Positions 40,189 to 49,314 of a DNA stretch of 64,000 bases are shown here, in pieces. The first letter of the stretch is position 1, and the number at the start of each line of letters is the position of its first letter. The notes under the pieces were generated by a model. That model was not told where the DNA came from, searched no databases, and saw nothing but the letters and a program-made list of their open reading frames with translations. Position numbers and translations under genes: made by a program. The DNA is from Acidovorax sp. GBBC 1281 (GTDB taxonomy: Bacteria > Pseudomonadota > Gammaproteobacteria > Burkholderiales > Burkholderiaceae_C), in assembly GCF_028473645.1 (NCBI RefSeq), contig NZ_CP097269.1, forward strand, positions 1,310,001-1,374,000, read 5' to 3'.

Positions 40189-40980
40189 TTAGCGCAGCCA
40201 AGTGCGCAACAGCCTGACGCCGAACTTCAAGCAAGAGACCGGCAGCGCCAGCGCCAGCACGCCCCGGTGCCCGCGTTGGCCGACGGCGCGGAGCGCAGCC
40301 AGCTCACCGCGCTGCATGCGCCACAGCTGTGCGCTCAGGCCGGAGCTGCCGAAGGCAGGCTTGTACATGAACGACAACTGCTGGGAGTGGTGTGCACAGC
40401 GCCAGCCGGCCGCGATCAGCTGCAGCCAGAGTGCGTAGTCTTCGCTGAGTTGGCCATTGTCGGGAAAGCGCACGCACGCATCGCGCCGCACCAGCACGGA
40501 GGACGTGTGAAACGGATTCGACAGCATGGCAGGAAGCAGGCCGACAACGCGGGTATTCAGCGGTTGGGACGCACTGTCCAGCACGAAAGCCGGCATCTCC
40601 TGCATGCGTACCCCGGAGTGGCCCCCGACCAGATCCAGGCCTTGGTGGTGCATGGCTTGCAGCTGGCGCTCGAGTTTGTCGGGCGACCAGATGTCGTCTG
40701 CGTCCAGAAAGGCGACGACCTCGCCGGCGGCCAGGTCCAGGCCGCGGTTGCGCGCGGCTGCGGCGCCTGCGTTGCCCGGCTGCTTCACCATACGCATCAC
40801 GAAGGCGCCTGCGGTGTCATAGCGCTCCGCCAAGGAGACGGATCCGTCGCACGAGCCGTCATCCACGCAGATCACCTCGAATGGCGGCAAGGTCTGATTG
40901 CGGATCGAGTCCAGAGCGCGCCGCAAGGTCGCTTCGGCGTTGTAGACAGGGATGACGACGGAAACGCGCGGCAGGCTCAT
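40189..40980 (-). CDS. Family 2 glycosyltransferase
   Basis: The 263-residue product starts RVSVVIPVYNAEATLRRALD, the GT-A family 2 fold. It has VICVDDGSCDGS for UDP-sugar binding, NAGAAAARNRGLDLA, and the metal-binding FLDADDIW. SEDYALWLQL supplies the likely catalytic Asp. Sugar and acceptor cannot be told from sequence. Its start overlaps the GT11 stop by 4 bp (ATGA), placing it last in a four-gene operon. Confidence 0.9.
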   Translation of the reverse strand: MSLPRVSVVIPVYNAEATLRRALDSIRNQTLPPFEVICVDDGSCDGSVSLAERYDTAGAFVMRMVKQPGNAGAAAARNRGLDLAAGEVVAFLDADDIWSPDKLERQLQAMHHQGLDLVGGHSGVRMQEMPAFVLDSASQPLNTRVVGLLPAMLSNPFHTSSVLVRRDACVRFPDNGQLSEDYALWLQLIAAGWRCAHHSQQLSFMYKPAFGSSGLSAQLWRMQRGELAALRAVGQRGHRGVLALALPVSCLKFGVRLLRTWLR

Positions 40981-41834
40981 GGTTCCATGGCGAAGTCAGC
41001 GTCGAGCCGATGCCACAGGGGCAATGAAGGGTCGGTCGAGGTGAGTGCGAGGCCGCGGAACCACGGCGTGGGCGCGAACACGGTGTGAGCGCGGCCCACA
41101 TAGCCAGCCAGCGCACTGAACGAGCTGTTGGCACAGGCCAGCACGTCAGCGTTGATCAAGGCCTGCAACGCCTGGTCGGCCGTTTCCTTGCCGCCGAGGT
41201 GGGTGTCGAGGAACAGGCAGCGGTCCGGTGCCGCCAAGGGCGAAAGCATGGCCCGCGCATGGGCATAGTCGTCGGAAATGACGAGCCACTGCAGTTCAGG
41301 CCAGTTGCGCTCCAGAACCTGCAGCACGCCGCGGTAGTAGCCTTCGCCGAGCGGTCCGATCTGTTCGCGGTTGTAACGCGAGGCAGCGTAATCGCCCCCT
41401 CGCACGTGCAGGGCTGCATAGCGTGACAGGCCTGGGGGGGCGGCACGAAACGCCGGGCGTAACAGTTCGCGTGCCTGTCGCAGCGCGCTCTCGCTGTGGT
41501 GGCGCGAATGCTGGTAGTAGCCGTAGTGATAGCGTGCATGCCAATCGCCGTGGGCAGGGGTTGCATCGGTGTGTAGTTGGCCCAGCAACCGGGCTGCACG
41601 TACGAGCACCCGCTCGGCACGCCACAGCCCTTCAGTGCGGCGAGTCGGCAATCGCAGGTCGGTGAACACCTTGGCCAATTCCAGCGCGCCGATGGCCTGG
41701 TTGCCTGGCACTTTGCGCAGGAAGCTGGTGTCGAGTGCAACATCGGCTCCCGACTCGGCGAGCGTCAGCGCGTGCAGCCATTCGAAGAACTGATTGCCGA
41801 GCCCGCCGCGCAGAAAAACGCGTGTGGTCGTCAT
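40977..41834 (-). CDS. Family 11 glycosyltransferase (probable fucosyltransferase)
   Basis: The 285-residue product begins RVFLRGGLGNQFFEW, the GT11 N-terminal motif. HVRGGDY (143-149) corresponds to the GT11 nucleotide-binding motif H-x-R-R-x-D, here with Gly in place of the second Arg. SDDYAHARAM and NADVLACANSSFSALAGY are further GT11 blocks. GT11 enzymes are mostly alpha-1,2- or alpha-1,3-fucosyltransferases using GDP-L-fucose, which gmd and fcl nearby would provide. It overlaps both neighbours by 4 bp. Confidence 0.85.
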   Translation of the reverse strand: MTTTRVFLRGGLGNQFFEWLHALTLAESGADVALDTSFLRKVPGNQAIGALELAKVFTDLRLPTRRTEGLWRAERVLVRAARLLGQLHTDATPAHGDWHARYHYGYYQHSRHHSESALRQARELLRPAFRAAPPGLSRYAALHVRGGDYAASRYNREQIGPLGEGYYRGVLQVLERNWPELQWLVISDDYAHARAMLSPLAAPDRCLFLDTHLGGKETADQALQALINADVLACANSSFSALAGYVGRAHTVFAPTPWFRGLALTSTDPSLPLWHRLDADFAMEP

Positions 41835-42631
41835 ATGGGCTCGCCGGTGTGAGGGGGCATGCGCTCGAAGGTGAAGATGCCGAGGGCGTAGTCCTGCTGC
41901 TCGATTCGGTCCAGTTCGACCTCCCACTCCGGATAGTCGATCACGCGCCGTTCGGCACCGACCGCCGCGAACTGGCGCAGCGACAGGCCTTCCGCCTCGG
42001 CCATTCGGACGATGCTGCGTGGCGAGAAAACGCGGTGGGCGTTGAACAGCACGCGTTCGATGCCGACGGGCACCGAAAGGTAGAGCCGACCACCCGGACG
42101 CACGATGCGGGCCATGTTTCGCAGGCCTGTGGCGCTGCCTGCGGGATCGAGCACATCGCCGTAGCGGCCAAGTCCAAAATGCTCCAGGGCATGCAGGCAT
42201 GACAGCGAGTCGCAGTAGTTCGCCAGCTCCGGAGCTGGGTTCATCAGATCGGCCTGCTTGAAGCGGATGCTCGGCAGCTCCGTGGAGATGGCGCGGATGT
42301 CGAAGACTTCGATGTCACGAAAGCTGGCGACATGCGCCACGAAGCCATCGACACGGGACCCGATGTCGACATGGCGCTCCGGCCCATGCCGGTGGATCTG
42401 CTGCGCCACGTGCAGATCCTGCAGGAAATACTCGCTTTTGGTCGTACCGCCCTCTTCGTACCAGTCATGGAGGCAGGGCATGAGCTCGAGCCGTCCTTGG
42501 TACTGGCGTCGGAAGCGCAAAAGATCGCGCAAGTAGCGCGGCGTGCCGCGCAGCGAGCGGAGCAGTCGCCGCGGGTCGATGCCGAACTGCTCCGAGAGGA
42601 TCCAGTAAAACTTCTTCAGCTTAGCGTTCAT
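41831..42631 (-). CDS. DUF268-type SAM-dependent methyltransferase-like protein
   Basis: The 266-residue product has HVDIGSRVDGFVAHVASF in place of a canonical motif I, then FDIRA, CLHALEHFGLGRYGD and MARIVRPGGRLYLSVPVG, typical of DUF268 and FkbM-neighbour methyltransferase-like proteins in glycan clusters. It is cytoplasmic. It may modify a sugar or methylate the chain end. The start overlaps the flippase gene by 11 bp and the stop overlaps GT11 by 4 bp. Confidence 0.75.
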   Translation of the reverse strand: MNAKLKKFYWILSEQFGIDPRRLLRSLRGTPRYLRDLLRFRRQYQGRLELMPCLHDWYEEGGTTKSEYFLQDLHVAQQIHRHGPERHVDIGSRVDGFVAHVASFRDIEVFDIRAISTELPSIRFKQADLMNPAPELANYCDSLSCLHALEHFGLGRYGDVLDPAGSATGLRNMARIVRPGGRLYLSVPVGIERVLFNAHRVFSPRSIVRMAEAEGLSLRQFAAVGAERRVIDYPEWEVELDRIEQQDYALGIFTFERMPPHTGEPI

Positions 42632-43898
42632 GGTCGATCTTGAGGAGCCCGGGCAGGCTGGCGATAAAGCCGATGAAATTGATGATGAGCCAACCCGATG
42701 TCGCGCCAACCATGCCGAAACGCGACACCATGGGAGGAATGACCAGCAGACACAGCACCCCGGCCAGCAGGTTGACTTGCAGGATGCGCTGGATTTTTCC
42801 ACGCACCAGCCAGTGGGCGTAGCCCACGTTGTAGAACGCGTTGATGATGGCACCGAACAGCAGCCAGCCGAGCAGCGGGTAGACCACGGAAACGGCATGT
42901 ATGTCCTTCAGCCACCACCCCAATAGCCGTTCGCCTCCGGCGGCATAGATGGCGATGCCGATGGCTGCGGCCAATGCAATCAGTCCGAAGAGCCGTCCGT
43001 ACAGATGGCGCAGGGCGGCTGGGTCGTCCTTGAGGCGAAGTGCGCGGGGCAGGACTGCCTGCATCAGCGGGTACACCAACTGCAGCACGCCCGCCGCTGC
43101 GGAAGAGGCGATCACATAGTAGCCAAAGTCCGCGATCGGTATCAGGTTGCTGAGCAGCACCTTGTCCAGCTGCATCGTGAGCGCGCCCAGGCCCGAAGCG
43201 GCCGCGAGACCCGCGATCGCCGGCCAGGCTTGGCGGACCACATCGCCTTGCCACCGTGCGTCGCCGCGATGCGTTCCGGTTGCAGACCAGGCAACGTGGG
43301 CACGCAACGCAGTTTCAAACAGGCCTGCCGCGACGTGCCAGGCCAGATAGGTGGTCAGCGATGGCCAGGTTGTCACGGCGAGCACGGCGCCTCCGTGGCG
43401 GAGCAGCGTGGCCACGAACAGAATCTTGTTCAATGCCACCTGATGCTCCGTGCCGACAAGGAGGCTGCGGTAAAGCGATCCCGGGAACATCGTTGCGAAG
43501 ATGGCAGCCGCTCCGATCACCGCGGCGTGGCCGCTGGCCTGAGCGGCCTCATCCAGATGGAGCCAGTGTCGTGCGATCGGGGCTGCGAGCAGGACCAGCC
43601 CGAGGCCGATCAGCAGTGCAAGCGTCCAGTAAATGCGCTCGAAGCCGTACAGCAGTGCGGCTGTGCGCGGCTTGGCCGCACCTTCGCCAGCGGCACGCAA
43701 CGAGATCTCGCGCACCAAGGCCTGGCTCATGCCTGCGTCGAGCAGGTTGAGCACTGCCTGCAGTGTCGTGACGAAGCCCACGAAGCCGAATTGCAGGGGG
43801 CCGAGCGCAGCGAGATACCAAGGCAGGGCGAGGATGGGCGCGAGCGCGACCGCGCCCGAGCCGACGTAGTTAGCCAAAATGTTGCGCTTAAGGGACAT
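42621..43898 (-). CDS. Wzx-type oligosaccharide flippase
   Basis: The 425-residue product is almost entirely membrane helices, about 12 in all. The N-terminus NILANYVGSGAVALAPILALP and the following FGFVGFVTTLQAVLNLLDAG block are typical of polysaccharide flippases of the MOP superfamily. It would move an undecaprenyl-linked oligosaccharide to the periplasm. It heads the minus-strand operon flippase-methyltransferase-GT11-GT2. A 47-bp gap separates it from the divergent gmd. Confidence 0.88.
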   Translation of the reverse strand: MSLKRNILANYVGSGAVALAPILALPWYLAALGPLQFGFVGFVTTLQAVLNLLDAGMSQALVREISLRAAGEGAAKPRTAALLYGFERIYWTLALLIGLGLVLLAAPIARHWLHLDEAAQASGHAAVIGAAAIFATMFPGSLYRSLLVGTEHQVALNKILFVATLLRHGGAVLAVTTWPSLTTYLAWHVAAGLFETALRAHVAWSATGTHRGDARWQGDVVRQAWPAIAGLAAASGLGALTMQLDKVLLSNLIPIADFGYYVIASSAAAGVLQLVYPLMQAVLPRALRLKDDPAALRHLYGRLFGLIALAAAIGIAIYAAGGERLLGWWLKDIHAVSVVYPLLGWLLFGAIINAFYNVGYAHWLVRGKIQRILQVNLLAGVLCLLVIPPMVSRFGMVGATSGWLIINFIGFIASLPGLLKIDHER

Positions 43899-43945
43899 GA
43901 AAGAGCGCAGCGCCTATGATTGGGTCGTCTTCCTGACCTCTATAC

Positions 43946-45031
43946 ATGCAAAAAGTCGCGCTTATCACCGGCATCACGGGCCAGGACGGGGCCTATCTGG
44001 CCGAATTCCTGCTGGGCAAGGGTTACATCGTGCACGGCATAAAACGCCGGGCATCGTTGTTCAATACCGATCGCATCGACCATCTCTATCAAGATCCCCA
44101 CATTACTGACCGCCATTTGATCCTGCATTATGGTGATCTGGCCGACAGCACGAACCTGATTCGCATCATCCAGCAATCACAGCCCGATGAAATCTACAAC
44201 CTCGCGGCCATGAGCCACGTGGCTGTCAGCTTCGAGACGCCCGAGTACACGGCCAATGTCGACGGCATTGGCACGCTGCGCATCCTGGAAGCGATCCGCA
44301 TCCTGGGCATGGAGCGCAAGACGCGCTTCTACCAAGCCAGCACTTCCGAACTCTACGGGCTGGTGCAGGAAGTGCCGCAGAAGGAAAGCACGCCGTTCTA
44401 CCCGCGCAGCCCCTATGCCGTGGCCAAGCTCTATGCCTATTGGATTACGGTCAACTACCGGGAGGCTTACGGCATGTATGCCTGCAACGGCATCCTGTTC
44501 AACCACGAAAGCCCCGTGCGCGGCGAGACCTTCGTGACGCGCAAGATCACGCGCGCCATGGCGCGCATTCACCTGGGCCTGCAGGATTGCCTGTACCTTG
44601 GCAATCTCGATGCGCTGCGCGATTGGGGCCACGCGAAGGACTACGTGGAAATGCAGTGGCTCATGATGCAGCAGGATGTGGCTGAAGACTTCGTCATCGC
44701 GACGGGTGTGCAGCACAGCGTGCGAGACTTTGTTTCGGCGGCGGCGCATGAGCTCGGCATGCAGATCGAATGGTCGGGCCATGGTGTGGACGAGGTTGGC
44801 CGGGACGCCCAGGGCCGTGCCATTGTCAAGGTGGACCCGAGATACTTCCGGCCCACGGAGGTCGAGTCTTTGCTCGGCGATCCCACCAAGGCGCGCGAGA
44901 AGCTCGGCTGGACGCCGCGCATTGGATTTGGCGAACTCGTGGCCGAGATGGTGCGCGAGGATCTGAAAAGCGCCCAGCGCGACGAACTGGTCAAGAAGTA
45001 CGGTTTTTCTGCCTACGACTACAACGAATGA
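43946..45031 (+). CDS. gmd: GDP-mannose 4,6-dehydratase
   Basis: Gmd converts GDP-D-mannose to GDP-4-keto-6-deoxymannose, the first step to GDP-L-fucose. The 361-residue product has [15 protein letters not shown] for NADP binding, NLAAMSHV, the catalytic Thr/Ser-Glu region ASTSELYG, and Tyr157 with Lys161 (SPYAVAK). [16 protein letters not shown] is diagnostic for Gmd. Its TGA overlaps an in-frame upstream ATG of fcl. It is divergent from the flippase. Confidence 0.96.
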   Translation: MQKVALITGITGQDGAYLAEFLLGKGYIVHGIKRRASLFNTDRIDHLYQDPHITDRHLILHYGDLADSTNLIRIIQQSQPDEIYNLAAMSHVAVSFETPEYTANVDGIGTLRILEAIRILGMERKTRFYQASTSELYGLVQEVPQKESTPFYPRSPYAVAKLYAYWITVNYREAYGMYACNGILFNHESPVRGETFVTRKITRAMARIHLGLQDCLYLGNLDALRDWGHAKDYVEMQWLMMQQDVAEDFVIATGVQHSVRDFVSAAAHELGMQIEWSGHGVDEVGRDAQGRAIVKVDPRYFRPTEVESLLGDPTKAREKLGWTPRIGFGELVAEMVREDLKSAQRDELVKKYGFSAYDYNE

Positions 45032-45054
45032 CGGCAACGTTGACGAGGGTGGAT

Positions 45055-45996
45055 ATGGACAGGAACACCAAGATCTATATAGCAGGCCACCGTGGCATGG
45101 TGGGCTCGGCCTTGGTGCGCAAGCTGGCCGAGCGCGGTTACGAAAACCTGGTGACGCGCACGCATGCCGAACTGGACCTGCTGGATCAGTCTGCGGTACA
45201 TGCCTTCATGGCGCATGAAAAGCCCGACTACGTATTCCTTGCCGCGGCCAAGGTGGGTGGCATACACGCCAACAACGTGTCGCGGGCAGACTTCATCTAT
45301 CAGAACCTCATGATCGAGGCCAACGTGATCCATGCCGCGCATTCTGCCGATGTGCAGCGGATGCTATTCCTGGGATCGAGTTGCATTTACCCGCGCGACT
45401 GCCCGCAGCCCATCAAGGAGGAGTACTTGCTGACGGGGCCGCTCGAGCCTACCAACGAACCCTATGCCATTGCCAAGATCGCGGGCATCAAGCTCTGCGA
45501 GAGTTTCAACCGTCAGTACGGCCGGCATTACGTGAGCGCGATGCCGACGAATCTCTACGGCCCCAACGACAACTACGACCTGAAAACCTCGCATGTGCTG
45601 CCCGCGCTGTTGCGCAAGGCCCATGAGGCGAAACGGCGTGGCGACACTGTAATGAAGCTATGGGGCTCGGGGCGGCCGCGCCGCGAGTTCATGCACGTGG
45701 ACGACATGGCGGACGCCTGTGTGTTCCTGATGGAGCAACTCGACATTACGGACGGTCTGTTCAATGTTGGCACGGGAACCGACGTGACGATTGAAGAGCT
45801 GGCCCGCCGGATCATGGGGGTGACCGGTTTCGAGGGCACGCTGGCTTTCGACCCGAGCAAGCCCGATGGCACGCTGCGCAAACTGCTGGACGTGGGCATG
45901 CTGCAGCGCCGTGGCTGGAGCGCGCGCATTCCGCTGGATGTCGGGGTTGCCCAGACCTATCGGTCTTTCCTCGAAACGCCCGAAGCGCGGGGATGA
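45055..45996 (+). CDS. fcl: GDP-L-fucose synthase
   Basis: Fcl (WcaG) epimerises and reduces GDP-4-keto-6-deoxymannose to GDP-L-fucose. The 313-residue product has IYIAGHRGMVGSALVR, GSSCIYPRDCPQPIKEEYLL and YAIAKIAGIKLCE with the catalytic Tyr and Lys. ATG 45055 has a GAGGG 8 nt upstream and gives the usual N-terminus. The upstream ATG at 45028, which overlaps gmd, is possible. With gmd it forms a two-gene unit for GDP-fucose supply. Confidence 0.95.
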   Translation: MDRNTKIYIAGHRGMVGSALVRKLAERGYENLVTRTHAELDLLDQSAVHAFMAHEKPDYVFLAAAKVGGIHANNVSRADFIYQNLMIEANVIHAAHSADVQRMLFLGSSCIYPRDCPQPIKEEYLLTGPLEPTNEPYAIAKIAGIKLCESFNRQYGRHYVSAMPTNLYGPNDNYDLKTSHVLPALLRKAHEAKRRGDTVMKLWGSGRPRREFMHVDDMADACVFLMEQLDITDGLFNVGTGTDVTIEELARRIMGVTGFEGTLAFDPSKPDGTLRKLLDVGMLQRRGWSARIPLDVGVAQTYRSFLETPEARG

Positions 45997-46072
45997 GCCG
46001 TGGGAGGTGCGGTAGATGGGGCAGGCCGGAAGTCTTCGCCGCGCTTTCTGGCCCTGTCAGCGCCGAATGAAC

Positions 46073-47398
46073 CTAACGCGACCCGAATCCGCCCGCCACG
46101 ATGCGCAGCGTCTTGTACGCAATCAGCAAGTCCAGGGCCACGGAGTAGTGCGCCACGTAGTAGAGGTCATAGCTGAGCTTGATGGCAGTCTGCTCCTCGC
46201 TGTCGGCGTAACCCTGCTGGACCTGGGCCCAGCCCGTCAGACCGGGGCGCACGAGGTGGCGGTAGGGGTATGCGGGAATCCGGTCGGCGAACACGCGCAC
46301 GAACTCCGTTTGCTCTGGCCTCGGACCGATCAGGCTCATCTCGCCCTTCAGCACATTCCATAGCTGGGGCAGTTCGTCCAAACGGGTGCGGCGGATGAAT
46401 CGGCCCACGGAGGTCACCCGGTCGTCGTTGGGCTGGGCAAAGCGCGCTGTGCGGTCGTCGCCGGCATGGCGCATGCTGCGCAGCTTCCAGATGCGGAACG
46501 CACGGCCATTGCGGCCGACTCGGATCTGGGAAAAAAGCATGGGCCCTGACGAGTCCAGTTTCACCGCCAGGCCGGCTGCCAGGCACAGCGGCAGCCACAC
46601 CGGCAGCCCTGCCATCGTGAGGAGCAGGTCGGTCAGTCGCTTGAAGGTGTCGTAGGCCGGGTTGCCGTCCAGCGTCCACAGGTCCTGGGTCTGTTGGTTG
46701 GGCAGGATTTTGCGGCCGCTCAGCAGTTCGGCCACGGCCTCCACGCTGTAGAGCCGCACATGCTGCAGGCGCAAATCGCTGATCCATCGCTCGCGTGCGG
46801 CGCTGGAGGGGGCATGGCGATCCAGCACCACGCCGGCCCACTGGGGAGTGGCGTGGGTTGTGCCGGTGTCCGTGCCGGATGCTTCCAGGGGCGTCCAGGG
46901 CAGCAGCGCGATGTGTTGCTGGCTGGCCTGGGCCGTGTCGCCCAGCAGCTCCCGAAGGCGCAGGGGCACGGTATCGTCGAGATAGGCCAGGGACAGCACT
47001 TGGTGCCGCCGGTTGCGCCAATGGCCGACCAGGAACCATGCCGATGAGAGCAGGTACACAAGAAGAACGGCGCCGCGGGAATAGGGCTGCTGCAGCAAGG
47101 CGAAACCCAGCGGGGCGGCAAGGTAGGGGGCTGCGGTCGCCACGAAGAGAAAGCGTCGTCCCTCGAACTGGGGCAGATAGGCGCCGTTGTAGAGCCAGTG
47201 GGCTGTCATGGCATACGGGATGGTGCACCACAGCACCGTCTGCGGAAACTGGTAGGTCACCCAGTCGTACCGCTCCAGGCCGAGCCCCGCCAGATAGCTT
47301 ACTAGCAGAATCAAGGTGCCACCTAGCGCCCAGCGCAGCACGGCACCCTGTCGGTGCGCCGTGGAGGAGCCGAGCTCGCGGCGTGGAATGCTGTTCAT
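46073..47398 (-). CDS. Polyprenyl-phosphate sugar-1-phosphate transferase (WcaJ/PssY type)
   Basis: This is the likely initiating enzyme of the glycan: it loads the first sugar phosphate on undecaprenyl phosphate. The 441-residue product has four or so N-terminal membrane helices, a CoA-binding-like middle domain, a fifth helix, and a C-terminal catalytic domain. The domain carries FRIWKLRSMR, RTRLDELPQLWNVLKGEMS, LIGPRPEQ and RPGLTGWAQVQQGY. The first sugar is probably glucose or galactose, which cannot be fixed from sequence. It is convergent with fcl and follows the GT4 gene by 7 bp. Confidence 0.93.
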   Translation of the reverse strand: MNSIPRRELGSSTAHRQGAVLRWALGGTLILLVSYLAGLGLERYDWVTYQFPQTVLWCTIPYAMTAHWLYNGAYLPQFEGRRFLFVATAAPYLAAPLGFALLQQPYSRGAVLLVYLLSSAWFLVGHWRNRRHQVLSLAYLDDTVPLRLRELLGDTAQASQQHIALLPWTPLEASGTDTGTTHATPQWAGVVLDRHAPSSAARERWISDLRLQHVRLYSVEAVAELLSGRKILPNQQTQDLWTLDGNPAYDTFKRLTDLLLTMAGLPVWLPLCLAAGLAVKLDSSGPMLFSQIRVGRNGRAFRIWKLRSMRHAGDDRTARFAQPNDDRVTSVGRFIRRTRLDELPQLWNVLKGEMSLIGPRPEQTEFVRVFADRIPAYPYRHLVRPGLTGWAQVQQGYADSEEQTAIKLSYDLYYVAHYSVALDLLIAYKTLRIVAGGFGSR

Positions 47399-47405
47399 GG
47401 AGTCG

Positions 47406-48524
47406 TCAGTGGGTGCGCGAAGTCGCCTCGGCGTAGACCGAGCGCACGGCCAGGACCATGCGCTGTGCGGTGTAGTGCTGCTCGTAGCGTTGCCGTGCTG
47501 CCGCGCCCATGCGGGCGCGCAGTGCTGGCGACTCTATCAGTTGCCGCAACGCCGCGGCCCATGCTGCGGGATCGGGCGCCACCAGGCGCGCATGAGCAGC
47601 GTCCGGCAGCAATTCGCGAATGCCCGGCAAATCACTGGCCACGATGGCCATGCCCGCACGCATCGCCTCGATCAGCGAAATGGGCAGGCCTTCGTGATCC
47701 GATGCCAGCACGAAGATGGCATGCTGGGCCAGTTGGGCTGCAACATCATCCACATCGCCGGTGAAACGCACCGCTTGCAGGCCCAATCGATGAGCCAGTG
47801 CGCAGTGCGCTGCCAACTCGGGGCCGCCGCCGAAAAAGGTGGCGGGGACTTCGTGCCTCAGGGCACCACGCAACTGGGCGAGTGCGTGCAGCAGGATGTC
47901 CGGGCGCTTGGGCGGAGCCATGCGGGCAACCATCGCTATCGCCGGCGCCGCCTCCGCGGTCGATGCTGCGCTGTTGCCCGGGACTGCCACATCCTCGACG
48001 CCGTTGTGGATGACGGACACCCGCCGCGAAAGCAGCGGCAACACGAGCGCCAGCCGGCGCTCATGGTCCGAGACACAAATCATGCGCCGGGTCAGCGGGG
48101 CCAGCAGCCACTCCATGGCAAAGGCCACTGTGCGGCGCTTCCAGGGATGTCCCGCCTTGAAGGCGAAGCCGTGCACGGAGTAGATCACGGGGGTGCGGGT
48201 CAGCGCACCGGCCAACCGGGCCACGACGCCGGCCATCGCACTGTGGGCATGGAGCAGATCCGGAGATTGTTCGCGCACCATGCCCCGCAGGGCCCAGGCG
48301 GCGCGCATCACGTGCACCGGATTGAGCGTATTGCCCAGCGCGGGGACGCGATGCACCGCGAGGTGCGAAGCCTCCAGGGCGTGGGCCAGTGGCGGATGCG
48401 GGTCGGCGCCGCCGATGGCCACCTGTACCGCGACGCCCTGGCGGGTAAGTTCCCGGCAGAGGGTGAGCACATGGCTCTGCGCGCCCCCGACCTCGCCCTT
48501 GGTGATGACCTGCAGGACCTTCAC
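47406..48524 (-). CDS. Family 4 glycosyltransferase
   Basis: The 372-residue GT-B product has VITKGEVGGAQSHVLTLCRE, the donor-side VSVIHNGVED, VARMAPPKRPDILLHAL, FFGGGPELA and the E-x7-E region HEGLPISLIEAMRAG. Donor and acceptor are unknown. Together with the downstream sugar transferase it forms a two-gene minus-strand unit. A 40-bp gap separates it from the LON-domain gene. Confidence 0.92.
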   Translation of the reverse strand: MKVLQVITKGEVGGAQSHVLTLCRELTRQGVAVQVAIGGADPHPPLAHALEASHLAVHRVPALGNTLNPVHVMRAAWALRGMVREQSPDLLHAHSAMAGVVARLAGALTRTPVIYSVHGFAFKAGHPWKRRTVAFAMEWLLAPLTRRMICVSDHERRLALVLPLLSRRVSVIHNGVEDVAVPGNSAASTAEAAPAIAMVARMAPPKRPDILLHALAQLRGALRHEVPATFFGGGPELAAHCALAHRLGLQAVRFTGDVDDVAAQLAQHAIFVLASDHEGLPISLIEAMRAGMAIVASDLPGIRELLPDAAHARLVAPDPAAWAAALRQLIESPALRARMGAAARQRYEQHYTAQRMVLAVRSVYAEATSRTH

Positions 48525-48564
48525 GGCAGGGCCGCGCCAGGCCGGGCCGCTGCGCCCTTCGTGT

Positions 48565-49233
48565 TCACGGCGCGATGCCCGTGCGCTCCAGCACGTCTCC
48601 CACGAGTTCCAGGCGCAGCAGCGGGCTGTCGAGTTGCATGAGCTGCTGCTTCAGGTCCAGCGGCACGGGGAGCAGTTCGCACCAGCGATTGGCGACCCAG
48701 CCGCAATCGTCCAGTTGCTCGGGGGTGGGGTCGGGGAGGCTGGAGGGGTCGTCCGTACCCCGGTGGCGCAGGCGTGCAAGCACCTGCTCCAGCGCAGCGG
48801 CCGTGTTGCGCAGGTCCTCCGGAACGGGGAGGGGCACGTCCGGGGGCATCTGCTCGATGTCGGCCACCCACAGCCCGTGCGGCAGCAGGTGGCGGCGCAC
48901 GATGCGAAAGCGGGCCGTGCCTTCGGCACGCAGGACGATGAAGCCGGGGTGCGATGTGTCGATCTCCGCAATGTTCGCCAGCGTCCCGGCATCGTGGAAC
49001 TGCTCGGGCGCTGCTCCCGCCTGGCGCACTTCCTGGCCGCTCGTCAGCGCGACGACGCCGAACGGTGCGCCCGCCTGCTGGCATTTGCGCACCATGTCGA
49101 GATAGCGCACCTCGAAGACGCGAAGAGAGAGCATCCCGCCCGGGTACAGCACGGTCCCCAGCGGAAAGAGCGGCAGGGAGGTCAGCGTGAGCGGCGGCAA
49201 TGACGGCTCGGAAGGTGGGGGCACGAAGGTCAT
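48565..49233 (-). CDS. LON substrate-binding-domain protein
   Basis: The 222-residue product has LPLFPLGTVLYPGGMLSLRVFE and FGVVALTSGQEVR, the LON N-terminal (substrate binding) domain, without the AAA or protease domains. The C-terminal half is helical (VLARLRH, CELLPVPLDLKQQLMQLD). Such stand-alone proteins are common in betaproteobacteria and have no clear role. It diverges from yggT. Confidence 0.9.
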   Translation of the reverse strand: MTFVPPPSEPSLPPLTLTSLPLFPLGTVLYPGGMLSLRVFEVRYLDMVRKCQQAGAPFGVVALTSGQEVRQAGAAPEQFHDAGTLANIAEIDTSHPGFIVLRAEGTARFRIVRRHLLPHGLWVADIEQMPPDVPLPVPEDLRNTAAALEQVLARLRHRGTDDPSSLPDPTPEQLDDCGWVANRWCELLPVPLDLKQQLMQLDSPLLRLELVGDVLERTGIAP

Positions 49234-49314
49234 AGGCAGGCGGGTTGGCCCGCTATCATCCCACGGCGGAACCCTCCGCACCATCGCTCCAGATTCTCCA
49301 CATCACGAGGTTTC

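Noticed and set aside
40977..48524. The glycan locus considered as a horizontally acquired genomic island.
   Set aside because: No integrase, tRNA target, direct repeats or insertion sequences were seen, and base composition was not measured; only the accessory nature of the genes is supported.
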